NCBI GenBank assembly: GCA_964510065.1
Contig: CAZEAC010000101.1
Coordinates: 1 to 16,493, forward strand
DNA: 16,493 bases
Reading direction: 5' to 3'
DNA from: CAZEAC01 sp964510065
GTDB lineage: Bacteria > Bdellovibrionota_C > UBA2361 > CAIXSY01
Shown here: in pieces, positions 1 through 6,977 of the stretch
How positions within the stretch are numbered: the stretch's first letter is position 1
How the letters are laid out: each line of letters opens with the position of its first letter
Translations under genes and position numbers: made by a program
Notes under the pieces: model-generated
What the model saw: only the letters and a program-made list of their open reading frames with translations
Told to the model about the DNA's origin: nothing
Database searches by the model: none

Positions 1-330
1 GCCTGAGTCATGTTTGGAAATCTTTCCGAGTCGCACATCTTCATCATACATCCAGGGCTCGCGCATCCCCGCCGCAGAGAGAAGCTGTTGTGGATTTTCG
101 AGATCGAGATTGAGGGCGAGGAGTATTAGTATCGATTTCGCCGGAATACGTCCGTAGCGAAGCACTTGTGACAGGTACTGTGTTGATACGCCACAACGGG
201 TAGCGAGAAGTTCCACTCCGCCATAGTTTTTTCGTTTCCAGCGCTCGAACTGCTCAGAAACATAAGCCCGAAATTCACGTGAGCTAGGAAATGTGAGCGA
301 CGCTGATTTTTTTGGAGCGTTTGCAGGCAT
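1..330 (-). CDS. XRE-type helix-turn-helix regulator, 3' end cut by window edge
   Basis: The minus strand is open from an ATG at 330 to the left edge without a stop, giving 110 residues of a longer protein. The start is fixed by a strong SD (GGAGGT) a few bases upstream. Residues about 37-66 read GGVELLATRCGVSTQYLSQV followed by LRYGRIPAKS, the helix-turn-helix pattern of the Cro/C1 (XRE) DNA-binding family. Residues about 69-90 (LILLALNLDLENPQQLLSAA) continue the helical bundle. After the domain comes a Trp/Tyr/acidic stretch of unknown role. By family it should bind DNA as a dimer. It faces the divergent gene at 572 across an intergenic region holding paired direct repeats, so autoregulation and control of that gene are plausible but inferred. 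What signal it senses cannot be seen. Confidence 0.8.
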   Translation of the reverse strand, partial: MPANAPKKSASLTFPSSREFRAYVSEQFERWKRKNYGGVELLATRCGVSTQYLSQVLRYGRIPAKSILILLALNLDLENPQQLLSAAGMREPWMYDEDVRLGKISKHDSG

Positions 331-360
331 TTGACCTCCATATGACGGCATCTATTTTCT

Positions 361-410
361 TTCTAAAGTATCGGAAAATTCAGCCATTGTTATTCTAAAA
401 TACGGAAAAA
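361..410. promoter_or_regulatory. Operator-like direct repeats in the divergent intergenic region
   Basis: TTCTAAAGTATCGGAAAA (361-378) and TTCTAAAATACGGAAAA (393-409) are near-identical direct repeats, differing by one substitution and one missing base. Their start-to-start distance is 32 bp, about three helical turns. They lie just upstream of the helix-turn-helix gene on the minus strand and about 165-210 bp upstream of the plus-strand gene. The core TACGGA recurs at 477-482 and 513-518, each time inside TATTTACGGA. This layout fits binding sites of the adjacent regulator. No convincing -35/-10 pair was found; TAGAAT at 443-448 is an isolated -10-like hexamer. The rest of 331-571 shows nothing else I can name. 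Confidence 0.4.
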
Positions 411-571
411 GAGATACGAAGTAAACAAAAACCCGTATGGAATAGAATCTAGAATGATTATGTGCGTCGATCTATTTACGGAGTGGTGCAGAAGACAGCC
501 GAAGGGCGTATTTACGGATATGCCGTCATGCTAGGTATGTATTCAGTCCACTACGTAATGTTTGGAGAAGG

Positions 572-2431
572 ATGGGCATGGAAAATCTGCACGGCGCGCA
601 ACCAGAGCGAGAAACGGAAGCCTTACGCAATCATGGGCACACGCTGCCCCCAAACCGCAGTAGGCAGCGCTCTGACGCAGTCTCGGCACGGCTAGTTCTC
701 GAAAGCTGTGAGAGGCTCGACCAACCTCATGGGATTCCGGTAGATCAGCATGTTATCTCGACATTACTGAGCACTAACGTTATCAAGCAAGTCTCACCCG
801 ATTTTGTGGCTAAGACGAGAAGAGACGCAGAAAGGTTTCAGACGTTAGGTATCGAATCAAAGCGAACGGATACACTTATAAGGCAGCACGATTCCAAGCT
901 TCGTCAACTTCGAAAGGAGCAGGCATCGTTTGTTGGGCAAGGGCTCAATTTTTTAAGTGCATTGTTTGGCGGCAGCCGAGCCGCAGAGCAACAGTCACGA
1001 GCCACGGTTCTCGTTACAACATTATCGACGCTCGAGGCGCAGAGGGAGCAGCTCTTGGTACAGGTAGACACCGCTCGAGCAGCTAATACTTTAAGGGAAA
1101 ATTTTAGGAGCCTGAACAACGGCTTTGTAACGATTACAGAGTATGGGCGCGAGATGATGAGCGCGCTCAATGCCTGTAGGGGAAGTTTAGGAGGAGTGAG
1201 TTTCGGGCGCTTCTGCGAAGATATTAAGCTTTTTGATGCCACGGTAAAAGACAAACTTGATGGCGCAGCAAGTTTATATGAGTCGCTGCTCAATTCATCA
1301 CTATCGGCGAAAAAAGACAGGCTCATCGACCTCGCTCTTATCTGGGTCAACAATAAGGCGGGAGGCGTTGCGGCGCACACGCGCGGCATGGCGATCCTGG
1401 CGCAGCTTTCGCGACAGGGCTTGAAAGCAGAAGAGCTCATGGCCATCTTCGAAGCAGCTTCAACGAGATCCATAGAGAGCAACTCGAAGAGCCCGGATTT
1501 TGATGCAACGGCTGCGCTCTTTCGCGAATCGGCACGTGAGCCTTATGGGAAGTTCGAGCGGATGCTGCTTACCGCCTATCTTCATGACGAAGAGGGCGGA
1601 GTACCGACTGATCGTATTAAGAAATTTGAAGCAATAGGTGAGCGGCTGATGCGCGGGGAGTGGAAGCGGTATCCGAAGTTGTGCCGCTATATCGCTGCGA
1701 GACTTTCAGTTCGCAAAGACCCCGCGGGAGCTGAAGAGCGCTTTGCCGCAATATATGAGCTTCTTGCTGAGAGAACCAAAGCAATAGATAAAAACTTGGT
1801 GGCCCCCGCACTTATTCTTAGTGCTACTACACTTGAGCCGCGGCAGGCAGTCGATCGTTTTAAGACGATCCGAGCATCGGTAACCTTCCAAGATTGCTCT
1901 CGTGACGAAGAGCGGAAGCTTTTAAGCGCGCAGCTAGCCGCGCTTCCAGGAAGCGTAGGTATGGTGAGTTTTCTATATCAGAGGGCTAAGGCAGCGCTCA
2001 AAGATTCTTGGATTACTTCGAACCATGGGCGTCGCGCCGCTGCGTTAATTGGTTCTATCTATCCGACGCTCATAGTAGAAGCGCTTGAATCGAGAAGCGT
2101 TGACGTTAACGACGAAGCGAGCAGAGAGAAGGGACTTTACGCCGAAAGTGCTCCCGCCGATTCGCAAAGTATATGGGATTGTATCTCGGACTTTGACAAC
2201 GTTCTTGGAATGCTTTTAGAGAGTAGAAGTCACGAGCCGCTTACCTCAAGTATTACCAATGACACCTTTATGAGTTCTGCAGCGCTCTGCAGTGCCGCCG
2301 CAAGTGTAGGTTGTGACGGCGGATCGGCAGGTGCAGATAGTGGAGCTGGTTCTGGAGGTGACGGCGGCTCGGGATGCGGAAGCAGCTGCGGTGGGGGAGG
2401 TTGTGGAGGTGGAGGTTGTGGAGGGAGCTAG
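572..2431 (+). CDS. Unknown protein with coiled coil and Gly/Cys-rich C-terminal tail
   Basis: I do not recognise the body of this 619-residue protein. There is no signal peptide or clear membrane segment. Residues about 95-175 are rich in charged heptad-like sequence and probably form a coiled coil. Residues about 230-540 look all-alpha, perhaps helical repeats. The last 39 residues (581-619) are nearly all Gly, Ser and Cys, with Cys at 581, 602, 606, 611 and 616, the last three in GGGGC repeats. Similar Gly/Cys tails are known on some bacterial proteins encoded next to glycine-rich-domain (GRDP-like) proteins, and such a gene follows here after 4 bp. The SD GGAGAAGG (564-571) abuts ATG 572 and may serve ATG 578 instead. 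The reading frame is open from 458 but offers no better start. A tail like this could bind metal, be cross-linked or be modified; none of these is shown. Confidence 0.8.
   Translation: MGMENLHGAQPERETEALRNHGHTLPPNRSRQRSDAVSARLVLESCERLDQPHGIPVDQHVISTLLSTNVIKQVSPDFVAKTRRDAERFQTLGIESKRTDTLIRQHDSKLRQLRKEQASFVGQGLNFLSALFGGSRAAEQQSRATVLVTTLSTLEAQREQLLVQVDTARAANTLRENFRSLNNGFVTITEYGREMMSALNACRGSLGGVSFGRFCEDIKLFDATVKDKLDGAASLYESLLNSSLSAKKDRLIDLALIWVNNKAGGVAAHTRGMAILAQLSRQGLKAEELMAIFEAASTRSIESNSKSPDFDATAALFRESAREPYGKFERMLLTAYLHDEEGGVPTDRIKKFEAIGERLMRGEWKRYPKLCRYIAARLSVRKDPAGAEERFAAIYELLAERTKAIDKNLVAPALILSATTLEPRQAVDRFKTIRASVTFQDCSRDEERKLLSAQLAALPGSVGMVSFLYQRAKAALKDSWITSNHGRRAAALIGSIYPTLIVEALESRSVDVNDEASREKGLYAESAPADSQSIWDCISDFDNVLGMLLESRSHEPLTSSITNDTFMSSAALCSAAASVGCDGGSAGADSGAGSGGDGGSGCGSSCGGGGCGGGGCGGS
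2396..2425 (+). repeat. 15-bp tandem repeat encoding GGGGC units
   Basis: GGAGGTTGTGGAGGT (2396-2410) is followed by GGAGGTTGTGGAGGG (2411-2425), differing only in the last base. The repeat encodes the Gly/Cys pentapeptides at the end of the 619-residue protein. Its last GGAGGG (2420-2425) lies 10 bases before the ATG of the next gene, so the coding repeat also supplies that gene's ribosome binding site. Tandem units like this can expand or contract by slippage. Confidence 0.8.
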
Positions 2432-2435
2432 TCCG

Positions 2436-2834
2436 ATGGTGCACTGCGAGAACCTCGCTTCCAATAGCCTCTGGATCAAGATCGATGGCTTCGAGCTTCC
2501 GTTCACGCCGCAGTACCTATCACAGAAATATGGATGGGATTTGGTTTATGCGCGAACAGCGATTAAGGAGTACAAGAAGTTTCTTTTCCTCGCATTGACT
2601 TCTGAAGTGGCGGTGACGCCAAGTCTTGATATTGACGAGGTTTGGCACGTGCATATTTTGCATACAAGAGGATATCGATCGTTTTGTAATTTGATTGGTC
2701 GTAATCTCGACCATGATCCCGGAATGCCTAACGCCCGTGGGGATTTTCAAGGTCAGTACCGTGCAACACTTCGTTACTATTCAAAAGTATTTCAGTGTCC
2801 TGCCCCAGGCTCAATTTGGCCGGTGCCAGGCTAG
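2436..2834 (+). CDS. Small GRDP-like protein with WHxH motif
   Basis: This 132-residue protein starts 4 bp after the stop of the upstream gene; its SD GGAGGG (2420-2425) lies inside the upstream gene's Gly/Cys tail. A longer reading from 2313 would only add an out-of-frame copy of that low-complexity DNA, so ATG 2436 is preferred. Residues 64-80 read LDIDEVWHVHILHTRGY, followed by FC at 83-84 and LDHDPG at 91-96. This matches, from memory, the hallmark of the glycine-rich-domain-containing (GRDP-like, formerly DUF1399) family, and the C-terminal IWP (127-129) also fits. H71, H73, H76, H93 and acids D92 and D94 could bind metal, but that is inference. The function of bacterial members is unknown. 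Coupling to the Gly/Cys-tail gene suggests the two products work together. Confidence 0.8.
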   Translation: MVHCENLASNSLWIKIDGFELPFTPQYLSQKYGWDLVYARTAIKEYKKFLFLALTSEVAVTPSLDIDEVWHVHILHTRGYRSFCNLIGRNLDHDPGMPNARGDFQGQYRATLRYYSKVFQCPAPGSIWPVPG

Positions 2835-2938
2835 GAACATGCGCCAACTATTGAATTGTATCTTAGCGTCGTAATCGGTCTAATTAAGTAGGCCAACGCA
2901 GGGCACGAGTTACAGCAGAGTTCACATAACTCTTGGTA

Positions 2939-3841
2939 ATGTTTCAAGAAGAGAGGGCACAAAAGGGCATTAATAAGGTTGGCGTCGCCGGTCGGGAGGC
3001 GCCTTCGGATCTTGCTATTCAGATCTGGAGAGAACAGGCCCGCTATGGAACTGAGAGTGCAGGGGCAAAACACTTTCTTGCGATGTTTGGAGCCCAGACA
3101 TTTTTCAGATCAACCAATGCAATATTTTATGGCTCGGCGCGGAGTGCCGATGCGGAAATAGTGAAAGAGATTTGCGCTCGGGTCGCAAATAATCGTCGAA
3201 CGCTAAAAATTCTCGAAGTCGGGGCAGGAACAAGTTGGGGCGCGCTCACGCACCATCTTGGGTCGCCCTGGCTTTTGCGAGCAGTGAGCAGTGCGCTTGG
3301 CTCAAGAGTTGAATGCCTAGCCACCGACGGCGAAAGGGAGCGACGTTCGCAACTATTTTTTCGGTTACCTACGGGCGAACTTTTTGTGCATGCGCTCGAA
3401 GGAGTCAAGTTTGACCCGCGGCTATACAGCTCAAAAATTGTAGGCTGTGGTGCGCGGCTACGATTTCTCCCCATGGGAAAGGGCGCGCTTTCTGTGCGCA
3501 ACGCTTTTCGGGATTCAAAAGCTGTGGGACACATTAACGATATATTAAGTACTTATCTTGGCCCGGATATGATAAACGGTGGAGCGCTTTTTGTGCGACC
3601 GCAGCTCGATTCCGAATTCGAAAAGCTTCGTTACGGTTTGTCGACACAAGCCGGAGTTAATTATCATGATCCAAAAAAATCGCTCGGTGAACAGCGCTTT
3701 GATCTGATAGTAGCACGGCACCTTTACCCGATGGATCGGCTAGTTCGTACTAGAATCTATCGCGGACTAGAGCAATCGTTGAGACCTGGCGGCTCTGTTT
3801 TGATCGATTTTGATGGAAGCGGTTTCCATTACCTTACATAG
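2939..3841 (+). CDS. Class I SAM-dependent methyltransferase-like protein
   Basis: This 300-residue protein has a Rossmann methyltransferase core. LEVGAGTSW (92-100) fits SAM-binding motif I, ECLATDGE (125-132) fits the acidic strand-2 end that would hold the ribose hydroxyls, FDLIVARHL (254-262) fits motif IV, and LRPGGSVLI (281-289) fits the post-core strand seen in many class I enzymes. About 120 residues (133-253) sit between the strand-2 acid and motif IV, much more than in a minimal enzyme, and the chain ends soon after the LRPGG strand. Either the fold is permuted by an insertion or the protein is a degenerate relative. No SD is visible; a TTG two codons upstream (2933) is the alternative start. 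It lies 104 bp after the WHxH gene on the same strand and may belong with it. The substrate is unknown. Confidence 0.65.
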   Translation: MFQEERAQKGINKVGVAGREAPSDLAIQIWREQARYGTESAGAKHFLAMFGAQTFFRSTNAIFYGSARSADAEIVKEICARVANNRRTLKILEVGAGTSWGALTHHLGSPWLLRAVSSALGSRVECLATDGERERRSQLFFRLPTGELFVHALEGVKFDPRLYSSKIVGCGARLRFLPMGKGALSVRNAFRDSKAVGHINDILSTYLGPDMINGGALFVRPQLDSEFEKLRYGLSTQAGVNYHDPKKSLGEQRFDLIVARHLYPMDRLVRTRIYRGLEQSLRPGGSVLIDFDGSGFHYLT

Positions 3842-3859
3842 TGTTACTGCTGATTTTAA

Positions 3860-3888
3860 TTGACTTTCGAATGACCTCTGGTTACTCT
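3860..3888 (+). promoter_or_regulatory. Weak sigma70-like promoter candidate for the reductase gene
   Basis: TTGACT (3860-3865) matches five of six -35 consensus bases. It lies 17 bp before TACTCT (3883-3888), which matches only three of six -10 bases. It would give a leader of about 150 nt for the reductase gene. Tentative. Confidence 0.25.
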
Positions 3889-3943
3889 TTCATCGGTATG
3901 ACTCGTTTTCTCCATGTAGCAATCTCTTCTCTTCAAAGCTGTT

Positions 3944-4000
3944 GCGGCGCCTAGCCGCGAGTTTCTCCCTGGAATTTTTTTCTGCGTCGAAAGGCGCCTT
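3944..4000 (+). promoter_or_regulatory. Hairpins and T tracts in the reductase leader
   Basis: GCGGC (3944-3948) and GCCGC (3954-3958) form a 5-bp GC-only stem with a 5-base loop. A run of seven T follows at 3975-3981. The palindrome AAGGCGCCTT (3991-4000) follows, and then eight T at about 4011-4018. The GGCGCC at 3946-3951 could also pair with GGCGCC at 3993-3998, which would exclude the first hairpin. The pattern hints at an attenuator, but the stems are short and far from the T runs. No known riboswitch was recognised. Confidence 0.3.
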
Positions 4001-4046
4001 CTCTTTTCAATTTTTTTTCTCAATAGTTTTTAAAGGAACTACCATT

Positions 4047-5903
4047 ATGGATCCACGAAGCATTAGTGTACGCACTGACGCCGCAAACTTCTCGAATGAA
4101 GAGAAAATGAAGCTTTCTGCACATGCCGCGGGAAGGGCCCTTGTGGGAAACCTGCCCGAGAGACTCGATAGTGGCAGGGGCTCTGAACTTGGTGCCGAAG
4201 CACAACATATCGCAAAGAGCCACGGGCTGTATCTTCAGTATAATCGCGCGCTCACCGGACAGGAAAAAGATTGGCGCTTTATGGTGCGGGTGACGATTCC
4301 TGGCGGTGGCATGATAACCCCAGCACAATATAGGATTTTAGATCAGATTTCAGAGCGATTTACGCCGAATACCGAGGGGCGCCCCTCACTAAGGCTCACT
4401 ACGCGGCAGAATGTACAGTTTCATTGGGTACGCATTGGTGAGGTACGAGAGCTGGTACGTGCTCTCGCGAGTTCGGGATTCTACTCGCTCAATGGTTGCG
4501 GCGATAATGTAAGAAACGTGATGGGGTGCCCACTTTCGAGCGGGTCGGCGCTATATGACGCAAATGCGCAGGCGCGGCATTTTGGTGAATACTTTCGATT
4601 ACCCGCTGATCCGCATATTCAGGTGTTTGGTATTGATCCTGACTTTATCCGCACGCCCGAGCACAGATTCGAATATGCGCCAAATCTGCTGAATAGAAAG
4701 TTTAAGATTGCCTTTTCGACGCTTCATCAGGATCCACAGAGTGGTGCGGTCATTTACGACAACTGCGTTGAAGTCCGCACCAATGATCTTGGTGTGAGCC
4801 CGCTTTTTGAAAATGGCAAAGTTGAGAGGTTTGTTATTTATGTCGGTGGCGGGCAGGGGGAGAAGAATGGAAAGGCGAGTCTCGCGATGCTCGCTGAACC
4901 GCTCGGCGTTGTTGATCGGGCAAGCCTTGAAAGGGCGCTTGATGCTGTGGTCAGGGTGCACCAAGAAGTGGGCGATCGCCAGAGTCGACACTTGGCGCGG
5001 CTAAAGTTCGTGATTAAAACTCAGGGAATAGATTGGTTCAAACGCGAAGTCGAGGCTCACGGGGTTCAATTTAGCAACGTTCCATCCGGTTATTCACCCG
5101 GAGTACGTATGCTTCATCACGGTTGGTCGAGACAGCACGACAAGCGTTGGACGTTCGGCGCGTTTATTGAGAGTGGAAGACTTATCGATGGAGGTCCGAA
5201 TGGTAATTTGAAATCGATGGTACGTGAAATTGTCGATCGATTCGGTTTCAATCTTGCAATTACGCCAAGCCAAGATCTGCTGGTGCGCGATGTCGATGAA
5301 AGTCAGCGTGCGGAATTCGAGCGGGCGATCGGCAGCTTCGGATTTGGCACGCGCGATGGCAGAGGATTCTCAAAGCTTCGGCGCCACTCGATAGCGTGCG
5401 TTGGGCTTCCTACCTGTAGTCTCGCGTATACTGATTCGGAAAGGTATCTACCAAGTGTTATTGATGAATTGGAGACGCTTGGCTACGGGGAGCTATGTGA
5501 ATCGATAGGTATGTCAGGATGTGAGAGGCAATGCCCCCGTCCGGGAACTAAAGTAATTGGTTGGGTTGGCGCAGGACGAGATCTTTACAAGCTGAAACTT
5601 GGCGGAACCGTGGATGCCGACAGCCAAGGTGAGCTTTTGGTTGAAGAGAATAGTCAAGCGTATCTGACCCGAGTGCATAAGAAAGATCTGGTGGCGGTGA
5701 CCGCCGCGCTCTTTGACTATTTTAAAAGTAACGCACATCAAGAGGAATCTATGGGCAGTTTCTTTCAGCGCGTGGGAATACGTGAAGTTATTGGCGCATT
5801 GAAAAGCGACGCGCGGACTGCCGATCTGTTGTCGAACTCGGTTGAACTGAAACTGCAGGCGCCGACGAACTGGTTGCTTGGCAAAGGAAAGTCGTGCTTA
5901 TGA
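4047..5903 (+). CDS. Siroheme [4Fe-4S] sulfite/nitrite reductase
   Basis: This 618-residue protein belongs to the assimilatory sulfite/nitrite reductase hemoprotein family, which reduces sulfite to sulfide or nitrite to ammonia by six electrons. The cluster/siroheme cysteines are C451 and C457 (CVGLPTC) and C492 and C496 (CERQC), the canonical C-x5-C and C-x3-C pairs. RLTTRQNVQFH (116-126) and CGDNVRNVMGCPLSS (151-165) supply the basic residues around siroheme and substrate. The second motif looks like a mix of nitrite-reductase (DNVRN..G.PL) and sulfite-reductase (GD..RNV..C) patterns, so the substrate is left open. No flavin or ferredoxin domain is fused and no cysJ- or cysH-like gene is nearby. 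ATG 4047 has an AAAGGA SD; the frame extends to a TTG at 3942, but that N-terminus is T-tract-encoded Phe-rich sequence and is rejected. Confidence 0.93.
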   Translation: MDPRSISVRTDAANFSNEEKMKLSAHAAGRALVGNLPERLDSGRGSELGAEAQHIAKSHGLYLQYNRALTGQEKDWRFMVRVTIPGGGMITPAQYRILDQISERFTPNTEGRPSLRLTTRQNVQFHWVRIGEVRELVRALASSGFYSLNGCGDNVRNVMGCPLSSGSALYDANAQARHFGEYFRLPADPHIQVFGIDPDFIRTPEHRFEYAPNLLNRKFKIAFSTLHQDPQSGAVIYDNCVEVRTNDLGVSPLFENGKVERFVIYVGGGQGEKNGKASLAMLAEPLGVVDRASLERALDAVVRVHQEVGDRQSRHLARLKFVIKTQGIDWFKREVEAHGVQFSNVPSGYSPGVRMLHHGWSRQHDKRWTFGAFIESGRLIDGGPNGNLKSMVREIVDRFGFNLAITPSQDLLVRDVDESQRAEFERAIGSFGFGTRDGRGFSKLRRHSIACVGLPTCSLAYTDSERYLPSVIDELETLGYGELCESIGMSGCERQCPRPGTKVIGWVGAGRDLYKLKLGGTVDADSQGELLVEENSQAYLTRVHKKDLVAVTAALFDYFKSNAHQEESMGSFFQRVGIREVIGALKSDARTADLLSNSVELKLQAPTNWLLGKGKSCL

Positions 5904-5993
5904 CGAAATCTTTGCTTTGAAAGGCGTAACGTTGTGGGGGAAGTTGTAAATCGATACCGAAAGAGATAAGAAGCGCTGAACAGCGAAACCGTG

Positions 5994-6030
5994 AAAAATG
6001 GGGGAGGTAGAATAGGACTACCTCCCCCAT
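5994..6030 (-). terminator. Intrinsic terminator of the prepilin-like gene
   Basis: On the minus strand a perfect 13-bp stem (6030-6018 with 6010-5998, ATGGGGGAGGTAG and its complement) with a 7-base loop is followed directly by a run of five T (5998-5994). It starts 15 bp after the stop of the minus-strand gene. Plus-strand reading has no T run after the stem, so it mainly serves the minus strand. It may still block read-through from the reductase gene. Confidence 0.85.
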
Positions 6031-6044
6031 GTGAACCTGAGTAA

Positions 6045-6584
6045 TTAACGTTCAATCGCAAGCACCTCTGGGGGCGGAAGCCCACCAGGCACTGCGACCC
6101 ACTGCTCGCCCTGAGCCATTTTCCATATGCCATCATGGAAGATGTAGAGATTGCCGTCGCGAGCCCTTTTGGGGACCGGCGGCGTGGCGTTGGGGATCAA
6201 GGCACTCTGGCCTCCTTCGAGGAACTGGACTTTGGTGATCCGATAGCTCGTATCACCGCTTGCCGGGTTCGCGAAGCGCTTCTGCTGATAGTGCAGCGAC
6301 ACCCGTTGCCCGCTGTTTTTCGCGCGCTCGACCTCGCCTACAAGTTCGGGATCGTCGGGGCATGTAAACAGCCAGACTAGCGATTCAGTCTGTGCGAGTT
6401 CGCCCTCCCAGGTCTTGCTGAAGTTTCCCTTCTTGGAAAACTTGATTACCCGTCCGGTCCTAGAGCCGTCGCTCTTGTTGCAGCCGCCGACGAAGCCGGC
6501 GAGTAGACCGCAAACAATGGCGATGATGGCGATGACGACAAGGAGTTCGATCAATGTGAATGCTGACTTGAAGGACTTTCTCAT
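6045..6584 (-). CDS. Prepilin-type protein with SDGxRxG/KTWEGEL domain
   Basis: The 179-residue product starts with a type IV prepilin-like signal. After a short basic leader (MRKSFKSA) comes FTLIELLVVIAIIAIVCGLL, with cleavage expected between A8 and F9 and the conserved Glu at mature position 5. Position -1 is Ala instead of the usual Gly. Residues 9-33 form the membrane/assembly helix. Then comes GGCNKSDGSRTG (33-44), VIKFSKKG (46-53) and KTWEGEL (57-63). This resembles, from memory, a family of small lipoproteins or membrane-anchored proteins of unknown function with SDGxRxGxVxKFSxKG and KTWEGEL motifs. VSLHYQQ (95-101) and YRITKVQF (114-121) fit the rest of that domain. The C-terminal tail has FHDGIWKMAQGEQW (149-162). 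It may be a minor pseudopilin or a surface protein. No SD is visible at ATG 6584; the gene is alone, with its own terminator. Confidence 0.75.
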   Translation of the reverse strand: MRKSFKSAFTLIELLVVIAIIAIVCGLLAGFVGGCNKSDGSRTGRVIKFSKKGNFSKTWEGELAQTESLVWLFTCPDDPELVGEVERAKNSGQRVSLHYQQKRFANPASGDTSYRITKVQFLEGGQSALIPNATPPVPKRARDGNLYIFHDGIWKMAQGEQWVAVPGGLPPPEVLAIER

Positions 6585-6610
6585 TTGTTGTTGCTGTTAG
6601 TTTCTTGCCC

Positions 6611-6779
6611 TGAAACGGACCTGCAAGGAGCCACGCTCCCGCCACGTTTCAAAGGCCCGCAATTGTCCTTCATACAATTCCGGGCCCTCGAATGTGGAGA
6701 GCGCTCGAGAAAGAGGCGAACATAGAAAAACCTTAGCTGGTTCAGCGCTACCTCTCGACGAAGTGGAAGACCCGTTGAG
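6611..6779. other. Non-coding region with three hairpins
   Basis: The 393 bp between two divergent genes (6585-6977) hold no convincing gene but several inverted repeats. First: TGAAACG (6611-6617) with CGTTTCA (6645-6651), enclosing GGAGC-CAC-GCTCC (6627-6639). Second: GGCCCG, one mismatch, AATTGT, a 7-base loop, ACAATT, one mismatch, CGGGCC (6654-6686), i.e. 12 paired positions. Third: CCTCTCGACG (about 6750-6759) with CGTTGAGAGG (about 6772-6781), one G-T pair. The first two would lie in the 5' leader of the prepilin-like gene. The third pairs better as plus-strand RNA because G-U is allowed. No known riboswitch was recognised. It could be a leader RNA, a small RNA or repeat hairpins. Confidence 0.45.
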
Positions 6780-6977
6780 AGGCAGCGTGCTTTCTTTTCT
6801 ACCCAAATGCTGTCAGTAAGGAACTGAAATGAACGTGATCTGGAACTTGTTTAGCAAGGTTTTGAATCTTAGTCAGATTAGATAACCTATTGATATGGAA
6901 TGAAAATAGTGCCGAGACTCTTCATCGCCGGATTGCTCCGTATTAAAAGCCATGCGAGTATCGTCGCCTAAAATTTT

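Noticed and set aside
126..341. 71-residue minus-strand frame at the left end
   Set aside because: It is a shadow of the helix-turn-helix gene, which is read in a different frame from ATG 330 with a strong SD and runs off the edge.
462..695. 77-residue plus-strand reading frame (GTG start) with repeated IYG
   Set aside because: It overlaps the start of the 619-residue gene in another frame, has no SD, and its internal repeat comes from the non-coding TATTTACGGA duplication.
904..1482. 192-residue minus-strand frame opposite the 619-residue gene
   Set aside because: Ser/Leu-rich antisense shadow of the helical coding region, with no recognisable motif.
2313..2435. N-terminal extension of the WHxH protein
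   Set aside because: The added residues are an out-of-frame reading of the Gly/Cys repeat DNA; ATG 2436 has a proper SD and 4-bp spacing from the previous stop.
3942..4046. N-terminal extension of the reductase from TTG 3942
   Set aside because: The extension is Phe/Ser-rich sequence read from T tracts; ATG 4047 has an SD and fits the family start.
6597..6806. 69-residue minus-strand frame upstream of the prepilin-like gene
   Set aside because: It runs across the hairpin cluster, resembles no family and has no SD.
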